From positions 1,922,001-1,986,000 of the forward strand of contig OZ245886.1 in the NCBI GenBank assembly GCA_965229525.1: a stretch of DNA of 64,000 nt, given 5' to 3'. Within the stretch, counting starts at the first letter, position 1, and every line of letters begins with the position of its first letter. The notes under the pieces are model-generated. The model was not told where the DNA came from and did no database searches. It saw nothing but the letters and a program-made list of their open reading frames with translations. This document shows positions 14,197-23,722 of the stretch, in pieces. The translations under genes were made by a program, and so were the position numbers. The stretch is from HXMU1420-13 sp965229525. Its GTDB lineage: Bacteria; Bacteroidota; Rhodothermia; Balneolales; Balneolaceae.

Positions 14197-15477
14197 ATGA
14201 GTACTATTAAAGAATCTGTTCTGCATTCGCGATTATCTAAAGAACATCTTCTTAAGGAATTTAAAAAGGTCAGAGCTTTTACTCATCATCTTGTAGAACC
14301 CCTGGAAACTGAAGATTTTGTAATTCAACCCATGGAAAATGCCAGTCCTACAAAATGGCATCTTGCTCATACCAGCTGGTTTTTTGAGACCTTCGTTTTA
14401 GGGAAGTATGAAAAAGGATTCGACTCTCATCATCCACAGTATGCCTATTTTTTTAACTCGTACTATCTACAAACGGGTGTTCCATTTACAAGAGCTAATC
14501 GGGGAATGCTTTCCCGACCAACAGTTAAAGAAGTTTTTGAGTATCGGGCTTATGTGAATGATCAAATGATTCAATTCATTGAAAAATGTAGTAACGAAAT
14601 TTGGAATGAAGCCGCTTCAGTAATTGAGATTGGCAACCATCATGAGCAACAACATCAGGAATTGATTCTAACAGATCTCAAATATCTACTTGCACAAAAC
14701 CCTTTACTACCTGTTTATCGAGATCGGGTTATTCACGAATCCCCATCACCGCTAGAAATTACATGGATTGCCTTTGATGAAGGCATGGTAAAGATTGGAA
14801 ACAAAGGCAAAGAATTTACTTATGATAACGAGCATCCACGTCATCGTACATTTGTTCAAGAGTATGAACTGGCTGATCGACTAATTACAAATAAAGAATA
14901 TCTAGAATTTATCAATGCGGGAGGATATGAGCAGTCTGAATTTTGGTTGGATGAGGGCTGGTCGACGGTTAAAAAAGAAAAATGGATTGCACCTCTATAT
15001 TGGTTTAAACGAGATAGCAAGTGGATGAATTTCACACTTTCCGGTGCTAGATTAGTTGAAGAAAATGAACCGGTCACCCATATTAGTTATTACGAAGCAG
15101 ATGCTTTCGCCCGATGGAAAGGAGTTCGATTGCCAACCGAGCAAGAGTGGGAACATGCCTGCGGCAAAAGAGAGATAAGTGGAAATTTTGTAGATAATGA
15201 TGCCTTTCACCCAGTACCAAATACAAGCAAGGAAACCGGTATAAAACAAATGTATGGAGATGTCTGGGAATGGACAATGAGTAGTTATTCCCCGTATCCT
15301 AATTATAAGCCGTTACCAGGCGCATTGGGAGAGTACAATGGTAAATTTATGGCTAATCAGTATGTGCTTCGTGGTGGTTCATGTGCAACCTCAAAATCAC
15401 ATATTCGAAAAACCTACAGAAATTTCTTTCATGCGAATGCCAGATGGCAATTCAGCGGTATCAGGTTGGCTCGATAA
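14197..15477 (+). CDS. egtB: Ergothioneine biosynthesis protein EgtB (iron-dependent sulfoxide synthase)
   Basis: Joins hercynine with a sulfur donor using O2. The N-terminal DinB-like four-helix domain carries LAHTSWFFET and the iron-binding motif H149-x3-H153-x-E155 in NHHEQQHQELI. The C-terminal formylglycine-generating-enzyme-like domain (about 185-426) contains YGDVWEWTMSS and the closing RGGSCATSKSH and FSGIRLAR. At 426 residues it is typical. The stop is 3 bp before the egtD start, giving a two-gene egtBD operon. No EgtC or EgtA is adjacent, which suggests a minimal pathway using cysteine or another thiol directly; that part is inference. Confidence 0.93.
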   Translation: MSTIKESVLHSRLSKEHLLKEFKKVRAFTHHLVEPLETEDFVIQPMENASPTKWHLAHTSWFFETFVLGKYEKGFDSHHPQYAYFFNSYYLQTGVPFTRANRGMLSRPTVKEVFEYRAYVNDQMIQFIEKCSNEIWNEAASVIEIGNHHEQQHQELILTDLKYLLAQNPLLPVYRDRVIHESPSPLEITWIAFDEGMVKIGNKGKEFTYDNEHPRHRTFVQEYELADRLITNKEYLEFINAGGYEQSEFWLDEGWSTVKKEKWIAPLYWFKRDSKWMNFTLSGARLVEENEPVTHISYYEADAFARWKGVRLPTEQEWEHACGKREISGNFVDNDAFHPVPNTSKETGIKQMYGDVWEWTMSSYSPYPNYKPLPGALGEYNGKFMANQYVLRGGSCATSKSHIRKTYRNFFHANARWQFSGIRLAR

Positions 15478-15480
15478 TTT

Positions 15481-16452
15481 ATGGAAGATTCCTTGACGAA
15501 GAAGCAGACTATAATCAACGAGATTGTTGAAGGCCTTAGCAATTCACCAAAGCAGTTACCCAGCAAATATTTTTATGATGAAGTCGGATCAAAATTATTC
15601 GACGAAATAACTGAGCTGGAAGAATACTATCCAACAAGAACTGAAAGAAAAATTTTGGAGGATAATCTCGAGGAAATGGGAAAACTACTCGGTGATAATG
15701 TAGAGTTGATTGAACCGGGCAGTGGGAGTAGCGAGAAAACACGCATTCTGCTAGATCATCTTCCCAATATTCATATTTATGTTCCAATTGATATTTCCGG
15801 AGAGTATTTATTTAAGGTTGCTGAAAAGCTTCAGGAAGAATATCCTCACATTTCAATAGAACCTATGGCGGCCGATTATACTCGATCGATTGAACTTCCG
15901 GACACACATCCAGATGCACGTAGAATTATTTTTTTCCCAGGTTCCACAATTGGCAACTTTCGATTGAATAAAGTTCAGCGATTTTTTTCGGTAATTGCTC
16001 AGATCGTTGGTAAAAATGGTGGCGTATTAATAGGGGTTGATTTAAAAAAAGACATTAAGATATTGGAAGATGCCTACAACGATGCAAAGGGGATTACAGC
16101 AGATTTCAATAAGAACATGCTCACTCATTTAAATAATCTCATACATACCAATTTCGATATCAATAACTACAAGCACAAAGCTGTTTGGGTTGAAGATAAA
16201 GGCGCTATTGAAATGCGATTGTATTCAAAAAACCAACACACTATTAAATTGAACGGTCATAGTTTTGAGTTGAGTGAGGGTGAATATCTACATACCGAAA
16301 ATTCACATAAATATACAATTGAAGAATTCTCGAGTATAGTTTCGCCCTGGTTTGAAATTGCGAAAATCTGGACAGACGAAAATGAACTATTTAGTGTTCA
16401 ATATTTAGTGCCTAAAGATTATTACTCTTCTACTCCAGCCCAATCTAAATAA
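15481..16452 (+). CDS. egtD: L-histidine N(alpha)-methyltransferase EgtD
   Basis: SAM-dependent trimethylation of histidine to hercynine, the first step of ergothioneine synthesis. It has 323 residues with the family hallmarks PSKYFYDEVGSKLFDEITEL near the N-terminus, the SAM loop ELIEPGSGSSEKTR, YVPIDISGEYL and FFPGSTIGNF. It starts 3 bp after egtB, in the order substrate-processing enzyme then methyltransferase. Its last 31 bp overlap the convergent plsC gene, an unusual overlap between opposite strands. Confidence 0.95.
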   Translation: MEDSLTKKQTIINEIVEGLSNSPKQLPSKYFYDEVGSKLFDEITELEEYYPTRTERKILEDNLEEMGKLLGDNVELIEPGSGSSEKTRILLDHLPNIHIYVPIDISGEYLFKVAEKLQEEYPHISIEPMAADYTRSIELPDTHPDARRIIFFPGSTIGNFRLNKVQRFFSVIAQIVGKNGGVLIGVDLKKDIKILEDAYNDAKGITADFNKNMLTHLNNLIHTNFDINNYKHKAVWVEDKGAIEMRLYSKNQHTIKLNGHSFELSEGEYLHTENSHKYTIEEFSSIVSPWFEIAKIWTDENELFSVQYLVPKDYYSSTPAQSK

Positions 16453-17165
16453 AGCTGTCGAACTTCACTCACATGATCGTCTATAGTTTCTAGTTTCCAA
16501 CTACTTGTATCCACAGATGGGTGAATATGAGCTTTTACTTCTCCAGTTTTCGACAACATTGACCCTCCTAAGCTTAATCGATCGTTACCTTCGAAATAGA
16601 TTGGAACTATTGGATAACCAAGATCTATTGCCATTCGAAAAGCCCCTTTTTTAAATGGACCAATAACCCCCTCATGTTTGCGTGACCCTTCTGGCGCCAC
16701 CATTACAGAAAGTTTATTTTTCTTTAGCCGATCGTACGTAGAAACCAAAGTTTTTATGGCTTCTTCGCTTTTTTGTCGTTTAATAAAAACCTGTCCGGTT
16801 AACCGCCCCACAACAAAAAAGAACGGGAAATATTGAAGTTCCCATTTTGCCACAAACCGGATTTTATCCATTCCAACAGCCATCATCGTTAGAATATCGA
16901 GCGTAGAACTATGATTGATTACAACCACTGCCGGTTCATTGATAGGTTCTCCGTGGTGAATAACTGAAAACTTAATTCCTATTATCGCTAATACGGGTCT
17001 TGCGATACCGGGAGCAAACGTTCGTATCACAAAATCGGTAGCTTTTCCAAAACTGAATACCAGGATCAAAAAAATAAAGGGGATGGCAAGTATAAACAGG
17101 AGGGCAAAAACAAAAAGTCCCAGATAACTACGAACGTATTCAATAAAATTTAGTGAGGTAGACAT
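16422..17165 (-). CDS. plsC: 1-acyl-sn-glycerol-3-phosphate acyltransferase
   Basis: Membrane-bound acyltransferase converting lysophosphatidate to phosphatidate. 247 residues with an N-terminal hydrophobic segment (about 13-40), the catalytic NHxxxxD motif as NHSSTLD, and the second motif APEGSRKHEGVIGPFKKGAF, which binds the glycerol phosphate. It ends inside egtD on the opposite strand. The yraN gene lies 45 bp upstream on the same strand. Confidence 0.92.
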   Translation of the reverse strand: MSTSLNFIEYVRSYLGLFVFALLFILAIPFIFLILVFSFGKATDFVIRTFAPGIARPVLAIIGIKFSVIHHGEPINEPAVVVINHSSTLDILTMMAVGMDKIRFVAKWELQYFPFFFVVGRLTGQVFIKRQKSEEAIKTLVSTYDRLKKNKLSVMVAPEGSRKHEGVIGPFKKGAFRMAIDLGYPIVPIYFEGNDRLSLGGSMLSKTGEVKAHIHPSVDTSSWKLETIDDHVSEVRQLYLDWAGVEE

Positions 17166-17210
17166 TAGCCAAACATCGAGCTATTAGCACAAAATTGCCA
17201 GATATTTTAG

Positions 17211-17573
17211 CTATCTGAATGCATCTTTGGTATGTGTGATTTCGGGTCCTGTTTTCTTTGAAATTATGCCTATTACATCGAACCTAAGTGGGGAATGCAG
17301 CATATTATTTTCCTGAACCCATCTTTCAGCAGCTTCAAAAACACGTTGTACTTTTGATTCATTAACATGTTCGATGGGTGATCCAAAATAAGTTGATGAA
17401 CGCATTTTTACTTCAATGAATACAATCACATTATCGTCTCTTGCAATTATATCCACCTCAGCACGACCTGCATAGTAGTTTCGATTAAGAATTTCCCAAC
17501 CCTGTTTTTGTAAAAATTGACAGGCCAGCTCTTCTGCCTCATTGCCAATAGATCTTTTACTCTTTTTCGCCAC
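17211..17573 (-). CDS. UPF0102/YraN-family endonuclease-like protein
   Basis: A 120-residue protein of the YraN family, which has the Holliday-junction-resolvase-like PD-(D/E)XK fold. Core residues are visible in GNEAEELACQFL, AEVDIIARDDN and VFIEVKMRSS (D, ExK). The biological role is not settled. The N-terminus is lysine-rich (MAKKSKRS). The start overlaps the end of the upstream regulator gene by 17 bp. Confidence 0.9.
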   Translation of the reverse strand: MAKKSKRSIGNEAEELACQFLQKQGWEILNRNYYAGRAEVDIIARDDNVIVFIEVKMRSSTYFGSPIEHVNESKVQRVFEAAERWVQENNMLHSPLRFDVIGIISKKTGPEITHTKDAFR

Positions 17574-18129
17574 CTTTTATCGACTCTTTTAGGGCTTCTT
17601 TTACCTCAACAAGTTTGACGAGCTGCTTTAGGAAATTTAGATTTTTTTTGTTGATATAGGGCAGTAATGCGTCGGTGAATCTTTCAAACATTTCGAGGAA
17701 ATCATAATAATTTTCAATTCGCTGTTTGAAATCGATGCTTTCCTGATCTTCAAGTCCGCCTTCTTCCAGAGTTTTGATGCATTCCAATAGTTCAGCTCGA
17801 ATAGGAGCAATTTCTCTTTGCTGCCGCTCACGAATTATGGTAGAGACAATTTTCCAGATATCAGTTTCAGCTGAATAGTAATCTTTTCGGTCTCTTGGAT
17901 AGTTTACTTTTTTGATAAGCTCCCATTCCAATAATCGATGCAGGTTCATATTGGCATTTCCACGACTGATATCGAGTTTATCCATAATGGCGTCGGTATC
18001 CATGGGATGCGATTCTGCATAGAGTAATGCATGAATTTGGGACATTGTTTTATTAATTCCCCAAGCGGAAGCCATTTCACCCCATAGGTCAACAAATTGA
18101 TCAACTGCTTTTTGATACGAGGGGTTCAT
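17557..18129 (-). CDS. GbsR/MarR-family transcriptional regulator
   Basis: 190 residues with a winged helix: MSQIHALLYAESHPMDTDAI, then LDISRGNANMNLHRLLEW and the wing NYPRDRKDYYSAE. The C-terminal part is helical. GbsR-type proteins control choline/glycine-betaine and other osmolyte genes in some bacteria. It lies 14 bp downstream of the GH5 gene on the same strand, so it may be co-transcribed with the sugar locus; what it controls cannot be read from sequence. Confidence 0.85.
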   Translation of the reverse strand: MNPSYQKAVDQFVDLWGEMASAWGINKTMSQIHALLYAESHPMDTDAIMDKLDISRGNANMNLHRLLEWELIKKVNYPRDRKDYYSAETDIWKIVSTIIRERQQREIAPIRAELLECIKTLEEGGLEDQESIDFKQRIENYYDFLEMFERFTDALLPYINKKNLNFLKQLVKLVEVKEALKESIKGGEKE

Positions 18130-18143
18130 TGCTAATAAACTGA

Positions 18144-19886
18144 TTATTGAAAGGAAAGTGAGCTAAAGTTAAAACCACCATTAACCATTTCCACACGAAT
18201 TTCAACGGTTCCAACTTCTAATTCTTCTGATCCTATTAATACTGGTTGCCAACTTTGGTAACTACCAGTGTTATTAATTTGAATATCCGGGCCTACGGGT
18301 TTACCATCAATTTTAACACGAATTCTACCATTAGAATTATTGGAAGCCACTCTAGCTATAACTTGATATTCACGTGCTTCAGTTACATCAACCGTATATT
18401 CCAACCATTCTCCAGTAGCGATAAAACCAATAGCATAACCAGATGAATTGTCGGTTGAAGCTTCAATATCAACACCATCATTACGCATTGACCACCCATC
18501 ATTTCCATTATTCTGGTCATCTTCGCTACTAACCCTCATGTATTCAGAATCAGAATAGGATATGCCCTGATTTCCAATATCATAATAAACAGCTGGAATT
18601 ATACCTGGTATCGATAAATCTGTATAAGGTACATTTCGAGTATTGAAATCAGGTGAGAATAGCGCGGCAACTAAATCAGGTCGGAAATCTGTGTTTTCAA
18701 ATGCTAAATCTTCAGCCATTTGAAATAGACCATCTCGGGCTTCATCCACAGTTGGTCTTGGGCCATTACCCTTCCAATATTCGGTCACTTTATCATAATT
18801 CTCGTTTCTCTTTCCAGACAATGGAGAAGTTATTGTAGAGACTTTTTTATGAGTCCACCAATTCCAGCCTATGTCATTACTTTCTAGTAAATCTGTGACT
18901 TCATAAAACCAAACATTTGAGTTTTCACCAGATTCTCCCATCCAAAGCGGTGTATTCGTTTGATCGCGTAAAGCTAACAGATAATTGATGGTTCCCTGAT
19001 CGGTTGCATTCCAATATTTATGGAAAGCAAATGCCACATTATCAGCTTGTGCTGGAATTTGATCTAATAAATCGAAGGTGGTTGAGAAATAGTTACCGTT
19101 GATGAATAGGATGTGATTTTCGTTTACGGCTCTTATCTCAGGAATAAGATCCGTATGGAATCTTAGCACATCTTCAGCTCCGTAACCTGATGGAGTAACT
19201 GGTTCGTTGAGCAAATCAAATCCAATAATAATGGTTTCATCTTTGTAGCGACGTGCTATTTCTGTCCAGATTGTAATAACATGAGGCATGTATGTTTCGT
19301 ACTCAGTCCAAAGTCGAGCCACACCATCACTATCCGCAATTTCTTTATCGCTTTGTCCGCCAGGTGCTCCGTGCATATCAAGAATTACATCTAATCTATG
19401 ACGCTTACACCATATTAGAACCTGGTCTAAACGATCAAATTCTCTCTCATTGAATTCTCCGGTATTAAGATCATAATATACCTTATGATTGAAAGGAATT
19501 CGGATGTGATCGGCTCCCCACTCTTTCATAGCAATGATGTCTGCTTCTTGCACATAATTAGTTCTGAACTCCTCAAACCAACGATCAGCCTCTGAAGCAC
19601 CAAGTAAATCGGTTATTGCTTCTCGGATCGCAGTTGGTCCGAATCCTCCAGGCATGTTGAACATGTAACCTTCTGGCATCAACCATCCTCCAAGACCAAA
19701 ACCACGAATTACAACAGGTTCACCCTGACGATTTAGTATTTGTGTTCCATCAGTTCGGAAGAAGGTGGTCTCGTTGTAACCGTTTGTATCAGTGTCACCA
19801 ATTATATCAGGTCCACCTGAATTTGATTTACACTGAATAAATAATATTGTTATTAGTAAAAGTGAATACTTAGTAAGGCGTCTCAT
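18144..19886 (-). CDS. Lipoprotein glycoside hydrolase family 5 with C-terminal CBM6
   Basis: 580 residues. A lipoprotein signal ends at LFIQC (C19). A GH5 TIM barrel (about 45-350) shows GFGLGGW, the acid/base E228 in LLNEPV and the nucleophile E318 in WMGESGEN. The last ~140 residues form a CBM6-type module (GEWLEYTVDVTEAREYQV, then GSYQSWQPV). The protein probably hydrolyses a beta-glucan or related glycan at the cell surface; exact specificity (1,3, 1,4 or mannan) is not clear. It is in the same direction as the sodium symporter and GH63-like hydrolase, suggesting a small glycan-use locus. Confidence 0.88.
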   Translation of the reverse strand: MRRLTKYSLLLITILFIQCKSNSGGPDIIGDTDTNGYNETTFFRTDGTQILNRQGEPVVIRGFGLGGWLMPEGYMFNMPGGFGPTAIREAITDLLGASEADRWFEEFRTNYVQEADIIAMKEWGADHIRIPFNHKVYYDLNTGEFNEREFDRLDQVLIWCKRHRLDVILDMHGAPGGQSDKEIADSDGVARLWTEYETYMPHVITIWTEIARRYKDETIIIGFDLLNEPVTPSGYGAEDVLRFHTDLIPEIRAVNENHILFINGNYFSTTFDLLDQIPAQADNVAFAFHKYWNATDQGTINYLLALRDQTNTPLWMGESGENSNVWFYEVTDLLESNDIGWNWWTHKKVSTITSPLSGKRNENYDKVTEYWKGNGPRPTVDEARDGLFQMAEDLAFENTDFRPDLVAALFSPDFNTRNVPYTDLSIPGIIPAVYYDIGNQGISYSDSEYMRVSSEDDQNNGNDGWSMRNDGVDIEASTDNSSGYAIGFIATGEWLEYTVDVTEAREYQVIARVASNNSNGRIRVKIDGKPVGPDIQINNTGSYQSWQPVLIGSEELEVGTVEIRVEMVNGGFNFSSLSFQ

Positions 19887-19982
19887 TTTCTTAAATTTTT
19901 TATGTCAAATAATAGTGTAACTACATAAAGTAGCTACCCTCTATGTAGATTTAGTGAAAGCAATATGGTTATTGAAATGCTT

Positions 19983-21542
19983 TCAAATAAATAATACTAC
20001 GGCAAGAATAACAATGAAATAGCCAATTAAAAACAAATAGTTTTTCTTCCAGTTTTTCTCTCTAGTAAGCAGATTGGTAAAACTCAATGTGAATTTCTCT
20101 TCAGCAAGGTTATTGTTCGATATGCTAAGTAAGAAGGCTACACTCGCACTTATAACGCAACCAAATAAATTCCACCACATCCAGTAAATTTCTGAAAATC
20201 CAAGCCAAAGCGTAATATTGAACCCTACTCCAATCAAAATGCCAATAAACATTGCGCGTGTAGTAACTTTGCGGGATAAAATTCCAACCATGAAGGCGGC
20301 TAAAATTGGACCATAAAAAGCAGACCCAATCTTGTTGATGGCTTCGATAACTGTATCAGAAATTCCACCAACAACGAATGCAAAACCGGTAACTAAAATC
20401 CCCCAAATCACAGTGGTGATTTTTCCCAGATTGATTTGATTTGCATCGGACTTCCATTTACTCACAAAATCTCGCATGGTGGATGCAGAAAGTGAATTCA
20501 AAGCAGAATCAAGACTGGACATTGCGGCTGCAAGTAAAGCAGCAAAAAGTAAGGCTCTTAAGCCTGTTGGGAGCATTAATAAAATATACTCCGGAATCAG
20601 ATAATCGGGTTTATCAGCTGGGATAGCAGAAGAGAGTTCCGGTGAGTTCTGATAAACAGCAAAAGCAGCGATTCCAAGTAAAATGTAGAGTACGGTTAAT
20701 GGAAAACGGGCAAGACCATTCAGCATTAAGGCCTTTTTAGCTTCATCCACTGTTTTTGCAGAAAGACCGCGTTGTACCTGGCTCTGATCGGTTCCATAGT
20801 ATGAGGCATACAAGAAAAATCCACCGAATAAAAATGCCCAAAATGGAACAGCGCCACCATCACCTAATCCGGTTGAGAAATCTGTTGCATTCAAACGTTC
20901 TGCCGGCATTACTGAAAACATGGCTCCAAACCCACCAATTTCTGCAGCTGCATATACGATACAAACGATGATACCTCCTAACAGAACTACCATTTGGATC
21001 ACATCGGAATAAATAACGGCAGAAATACCACCAATGGTGTCGTAAATGATGGTAATTACACCAATCATCAGAATGGTGCTCCATAGTGGTAGTTCTAAAG
21101 CAACGGATAAAACAATAGCGCTGGCATAGAGTCCAACACCAGTGGCTAAACCACGACTAACAAGGAAAACGCCGCTTACCAAATTTCTAACCGATTGACC
21201 AAATCTTAATTCCAGATATTCATAAACACTAATCAGGTTTAGCTGTCGGAAGTAGGGGATCAAAAAAACCATCACTAAGATCATGGCAAGTGGGACTGCC
21301 AATTCATATTGGAGCCATGTTAAACCACCCCCATCTTTAAGCGCAACAAAAGCCGGTATGGAAATAAAGCTTATTGCCGAAGTTTGAGTTGCCATGGTAG
21401 AGATACCAACGGCCCACCAAGGAATATTTCGATTCCCAACATAATAATCATCCTGACTGGTTTGCCCTCTTCCTAAATACATACTCATACCAACTAAACC
21501 CAGTAGGTATACAATGATGATAATCCAGTCGATAGTTGTCAT
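19983..21542 (-). CDS. Sodium:solute symporter (SSS family)
   Basis: 519 residues with about 13 hydrophobic segments, an inner-membrane transporter of the SGLT/PutP superfamily. Supporting signatures are QDDYYVGNRNIPWWAVG near the N-terminus, SRGLATGVGLYASAIVLS and SSLDSALNSLSASTMRDF in the later core. It lies between a GH63-like hydrolase (17-bp gap) and the GH5 gene, so a sugar or sugar-derivative substrate is likely but inferred only from neighbours. Confidence 0.92.
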   Translation of the reverse strand: MTTIDWIIIIVYLLGLVGMSMYLGRGQTSQDDYYVGNRNIPWWAVGISTMATQTSAISFISIPAFVALKDGGGLTWLQYELAVPLAMILVMVFLIPYFRQLNLISVYEYLELRFGQSVRNLVSGVFLVSRGLATGVGLYASAIVLSVALELPLWSTILMIGVITIIYDTIGGISAVIYSDVIQMVVLLGGIIVCIVYAAAEIGGFGAMFSVMPAERLNATDFSTGLGDGGAVPFWAFLFGGFFLYASYYGTDQSQVQRGLSAKTVDEAKKALMLNGLARFPLTVLYILLGIAAFAVYQNSPELSSAIPADKPDYLIPEYILLMLPTGLRALLFAALLAAAMSSLDSALNSLSASTMRDFVSKWKSDANQINLGKITTVIWGILVTGFAFVVGGISDTVIEAINKIGSAFYGPILAAFMVGILSRKVTTRAMFIGILIGVGFNITLWLGFSEIYWMWWNLFGCVISASVAFLLSISNNNLAEEKFTLSFTNLLTREKNWKKNYLFLIGYFIVILAVVLFI

Positions 21543-21559
21543 GCGCGGATGTTAACGCA

Positions 21560-22894
21560 CTACGACCGATGAAGCAAATCCAAAAAGAGTGCCGCAGTCC
21601 ATGAAAAATGGGAACTTCCGCAACCTTCAGTTTCTGATTTTTTTGGATGATAGTATTCATAGATACCATACTGCTCAATCAACTCGAACGTATCCCGACG
21701 AACTTGCTCAGCCCAAAATTTATATTCGTAGCTTTCTAATCCCTGCATAAACATCCAATTCATGTTGATCCAGATTGGGCCTCTCCAATAACGTTTTGGA
21801 TCAAATTTTTCCGAGTGATACGGAGTGGATGGCATCAGATAAAAATTCTCGAGATCGAATGGAATTAAGTGGGCGTGCACAATCTCTTGAGCTTGAGTTT
21901 TGGTTGGAATCTCAGCATATAGTGCAGCCATGAAACTTGTATTCACTGATTCCTCAATCAAAGCATCAGCAACTAAATCATATCCCATATAATTGGAATA
22001 TTCTGAACTCCATAGTTTCGAGTTCATGGCTTTCTTACCAGCTTCTGCCCAAATCTTGAAATCCTCGATTGGATCACCCAATTCAACCGAGAGACGGTAT
22101 AATGCATAATTCGATTTGATCAAAAGAGCATTCATAACCGGGTCCTGAATCAAGAATGGACAATCCTCCTGGATCTTAGATTCGATGTAATTATTCCTCT
22201 TAAAATGCTCAACCAGCCAAAGGTATCGCTGGTATTCAGAATTTGTAGGCCTATTTGATGCATCAATTTTTGCAAGGTCTCTGCGAACGGTACTCAAGTC
22301 ACGATCTTCCGTCTGGATAGCGTTTAACGCATCATCCCACATGGGGGAATTATCTAACCCAGATTCCCAATTATGTCGGATATAAATCAAACCTTCATTA
22401 TTTGGGTCACGCTCTTTGTGGAGATATGCATGGAATTGATATAATTTTGGAATCCATGCTAGTAGCTTTTCTCTGGCAGCATCTTGGTCGGATGCAGACT
22501 TGTACATCTCTTCTAGTATAAACCCCATCACCGGAGGTTGGATAATACCAGAAGATTTTGGGGATTGAACCGTATGGGATTCATCCTGCGTTAACCAAAC
22601 CTCAGGCCCTGGAAAATAGAGTTCACTTTCTTTATGAAAGATGATGTGCGGGATCAGTCCATTCTGCCATTGCCCTTTAAATAAAAACTCAATTTCACTC
22701 CAGGCACGTTCTTCATCATAATGCGACAAACCTAATGCGATGAAGCCAGAATCCCACAACCATTGAAATGGATACAAGTATGGGCTTGGTACGGTGTAAC
22801 CATCTTTCCAATTAGAATCGAGGACCTCCATGGCCTCGGTTACACGCTTACTTTTCTTTGCTACTCTTTTCTTTGTCGCTAGGTTTGTTTTCAT
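21560..22894 (-). CDS. GH63/MGH1-like glycosidase
   Basis: A 444-residue (alpha/alpha)6-barrel hydrolase. SPYLYPFQWLWDSGFIALGL, GLIPHI, EGLIYIRHNWESGLDNSPMW and RYWRGPIWINMNWM match the mannosylglycerate/glucosylglycerate hydrolase branch of GH63. It has no signal peptide, so it is cytoplasmic and would act on an imported or stored glycoside. The ATG at 22894 overlaps the fmdB-like gene by 47 bp; an in-frame ATG at 22831 would remove the overlap but cut a helix that seems part of the fold. A compatible-solute substrate fits a saline habitat but is not proven. Confidence 0.82.
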   Translation of the reverse strand: MKTNLATKKRVAKKSKRVTEAMEVLDSNWKDGYTVPSPYLYPFQWLWDSGFIALGLSHYDEERAWSEIEFLFKGQWQNGLIPHIIFHKESELYFPGPEVWLTQDESHTVQSPKSSGIIQPPVMGFILEEMYKSASDQDAAREKLLAWIPKLYQFHAYLHKERDPNNEGLIYIRHNWESGLDNSPMWDDALNAIQTEDRDLSTVRRDLAKIDASNRPTNSEYQRYLWLVEHFKRNNYIESKIQEDCPFLIQDPVMNALLIKSNYALYRLSVELGDPIEDFKIWAEAGKKAMNSKLWSSEYSNYMGYDLVADALIEESVNTSFMAALYAEIPTKTQAQEIVHAHLIPFDLENFYLMPSTPYHSEKFDPKRYWRGPIWINMNWMFMQGLESYEYKFWAEQVRRDTFELIEQYGIYEYYHPKKSETEGCGSSHFSWTAALFLDLLHRS

Positions 22895-23144
22895 TTCCGC
22901 TACTTACAGTTTCTTGGTTATTATCGGATGAGGATTTGGAAATATCAGCTTCTTTTTTCTTTCCGCCGTTTTTGTAATCCGTTACATACCAGCCCTCACC
23001 CTTGTACACAACACCTCCACCACCAGAAACTACGCGTCTTACTTTTTGCCCAGTTGTTGGACAAACCTCTAATGGATCATCGCTCATTTTTTGGAGGATC
23101 TCAAATGTAGTTCCATCTTCTCTTTTGTACTCGTATGTAGGCAT
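22848..23144 (-). CDS. FmdB-like regulatory protein with degenerate zinc ribbon
   Basis: 98 residues beginning MPTYEYKREDGTTFEILQ and containing VRRVVSGGGGVVYKGEGWY, the FmdB signature. The family normally has two CxxC knuckles. Here the first pair is absent (KREDGT) and the second is CPTTG, leaving one cysteine, so zinc binding is unlikely. The last 40 residues are a low-complexity Ser/Lys/Glu tail that overlaps the GH63-like gene. Function in this group is unknown. Confidence 0.85.
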   Translation of the reverse strand: MPTYEYKREDGTTFEILQKMSDDPLEVCPTTGQKVRRVVSGGGGVVYKGEGWYVTDYKNGGKKKEADISKSSSDNNQETVSSGNENKPSDKEKSSKEK

Positions 23145-23722
23145 ATAGACTGATTTTTCATCTAAATCAAGGTAAGAAGAAATCTACGGATTAGGAGCGT
23201 GGTGTAATGTTTTGATGCGTAAGAAAGCTTTTGAAACAGAAGAACTGAGCGACCTAATTTTATTCGATAGTTCACTTAAGTCACTTTCTCTTGATAAGGT
23301 AAATGCAACTAACTGATTAACTAGGATTTCAACCAAATGAGACGTTAACCCGCATTTTCACTTCATTTTGAGAGTGAAAAGCATTAATTGGTGATTATAA
23401 ATTAATCAATCATTCACACCATTCTAGCACAAGATATCTGACCTTATTTAAAATATTACCATGAATTAATGCTGGCGAGTCACTAAACATCTTCGGTTTC
23501 ATGGCATAACCCTGTCCAACCATTCGAGTAAGAATCGGAAAACCGCTTTTAATGTATAAGCTTTTAAACTGTCTGTTGATTTATTTATTCATCATGAAAA
23601 GTTAATTACAGTGCCATTATTCGTAACTTTGTAGGCTCCACTTGCAATTTTTCCAGCAAGAGAAATCAAATTTATCATCACTTAAATAGGCACCTACAGC
23701 CTTTTCTCTTCACTTCTTCTCA
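23145..23722. other. 578-bp intergenic region between divergent fmdB-like and sulP genes
   Basis: It contains no recognised gene. A 33-codon frame (23215-23316, plus strand) is possible but has no homology I recognise. A TAACTTTG at 23624-23631 matches the -7 promoter consensus TAnnTTTG and would give a 5' leader of about 85 bp for sulP; no clear -33 element is seen. The near-palindrome GATTATAAATTAATC lies around 23393-23407. A regulatory RNA cannot be excluded. Confidence 0.45.

Noticed and set aside
23215..23316. 33-codon reading frame upstream of sulP
   Set aside because: It is short, with no ribosome-binding context and no recognisable similarity; such frames occur by chance.
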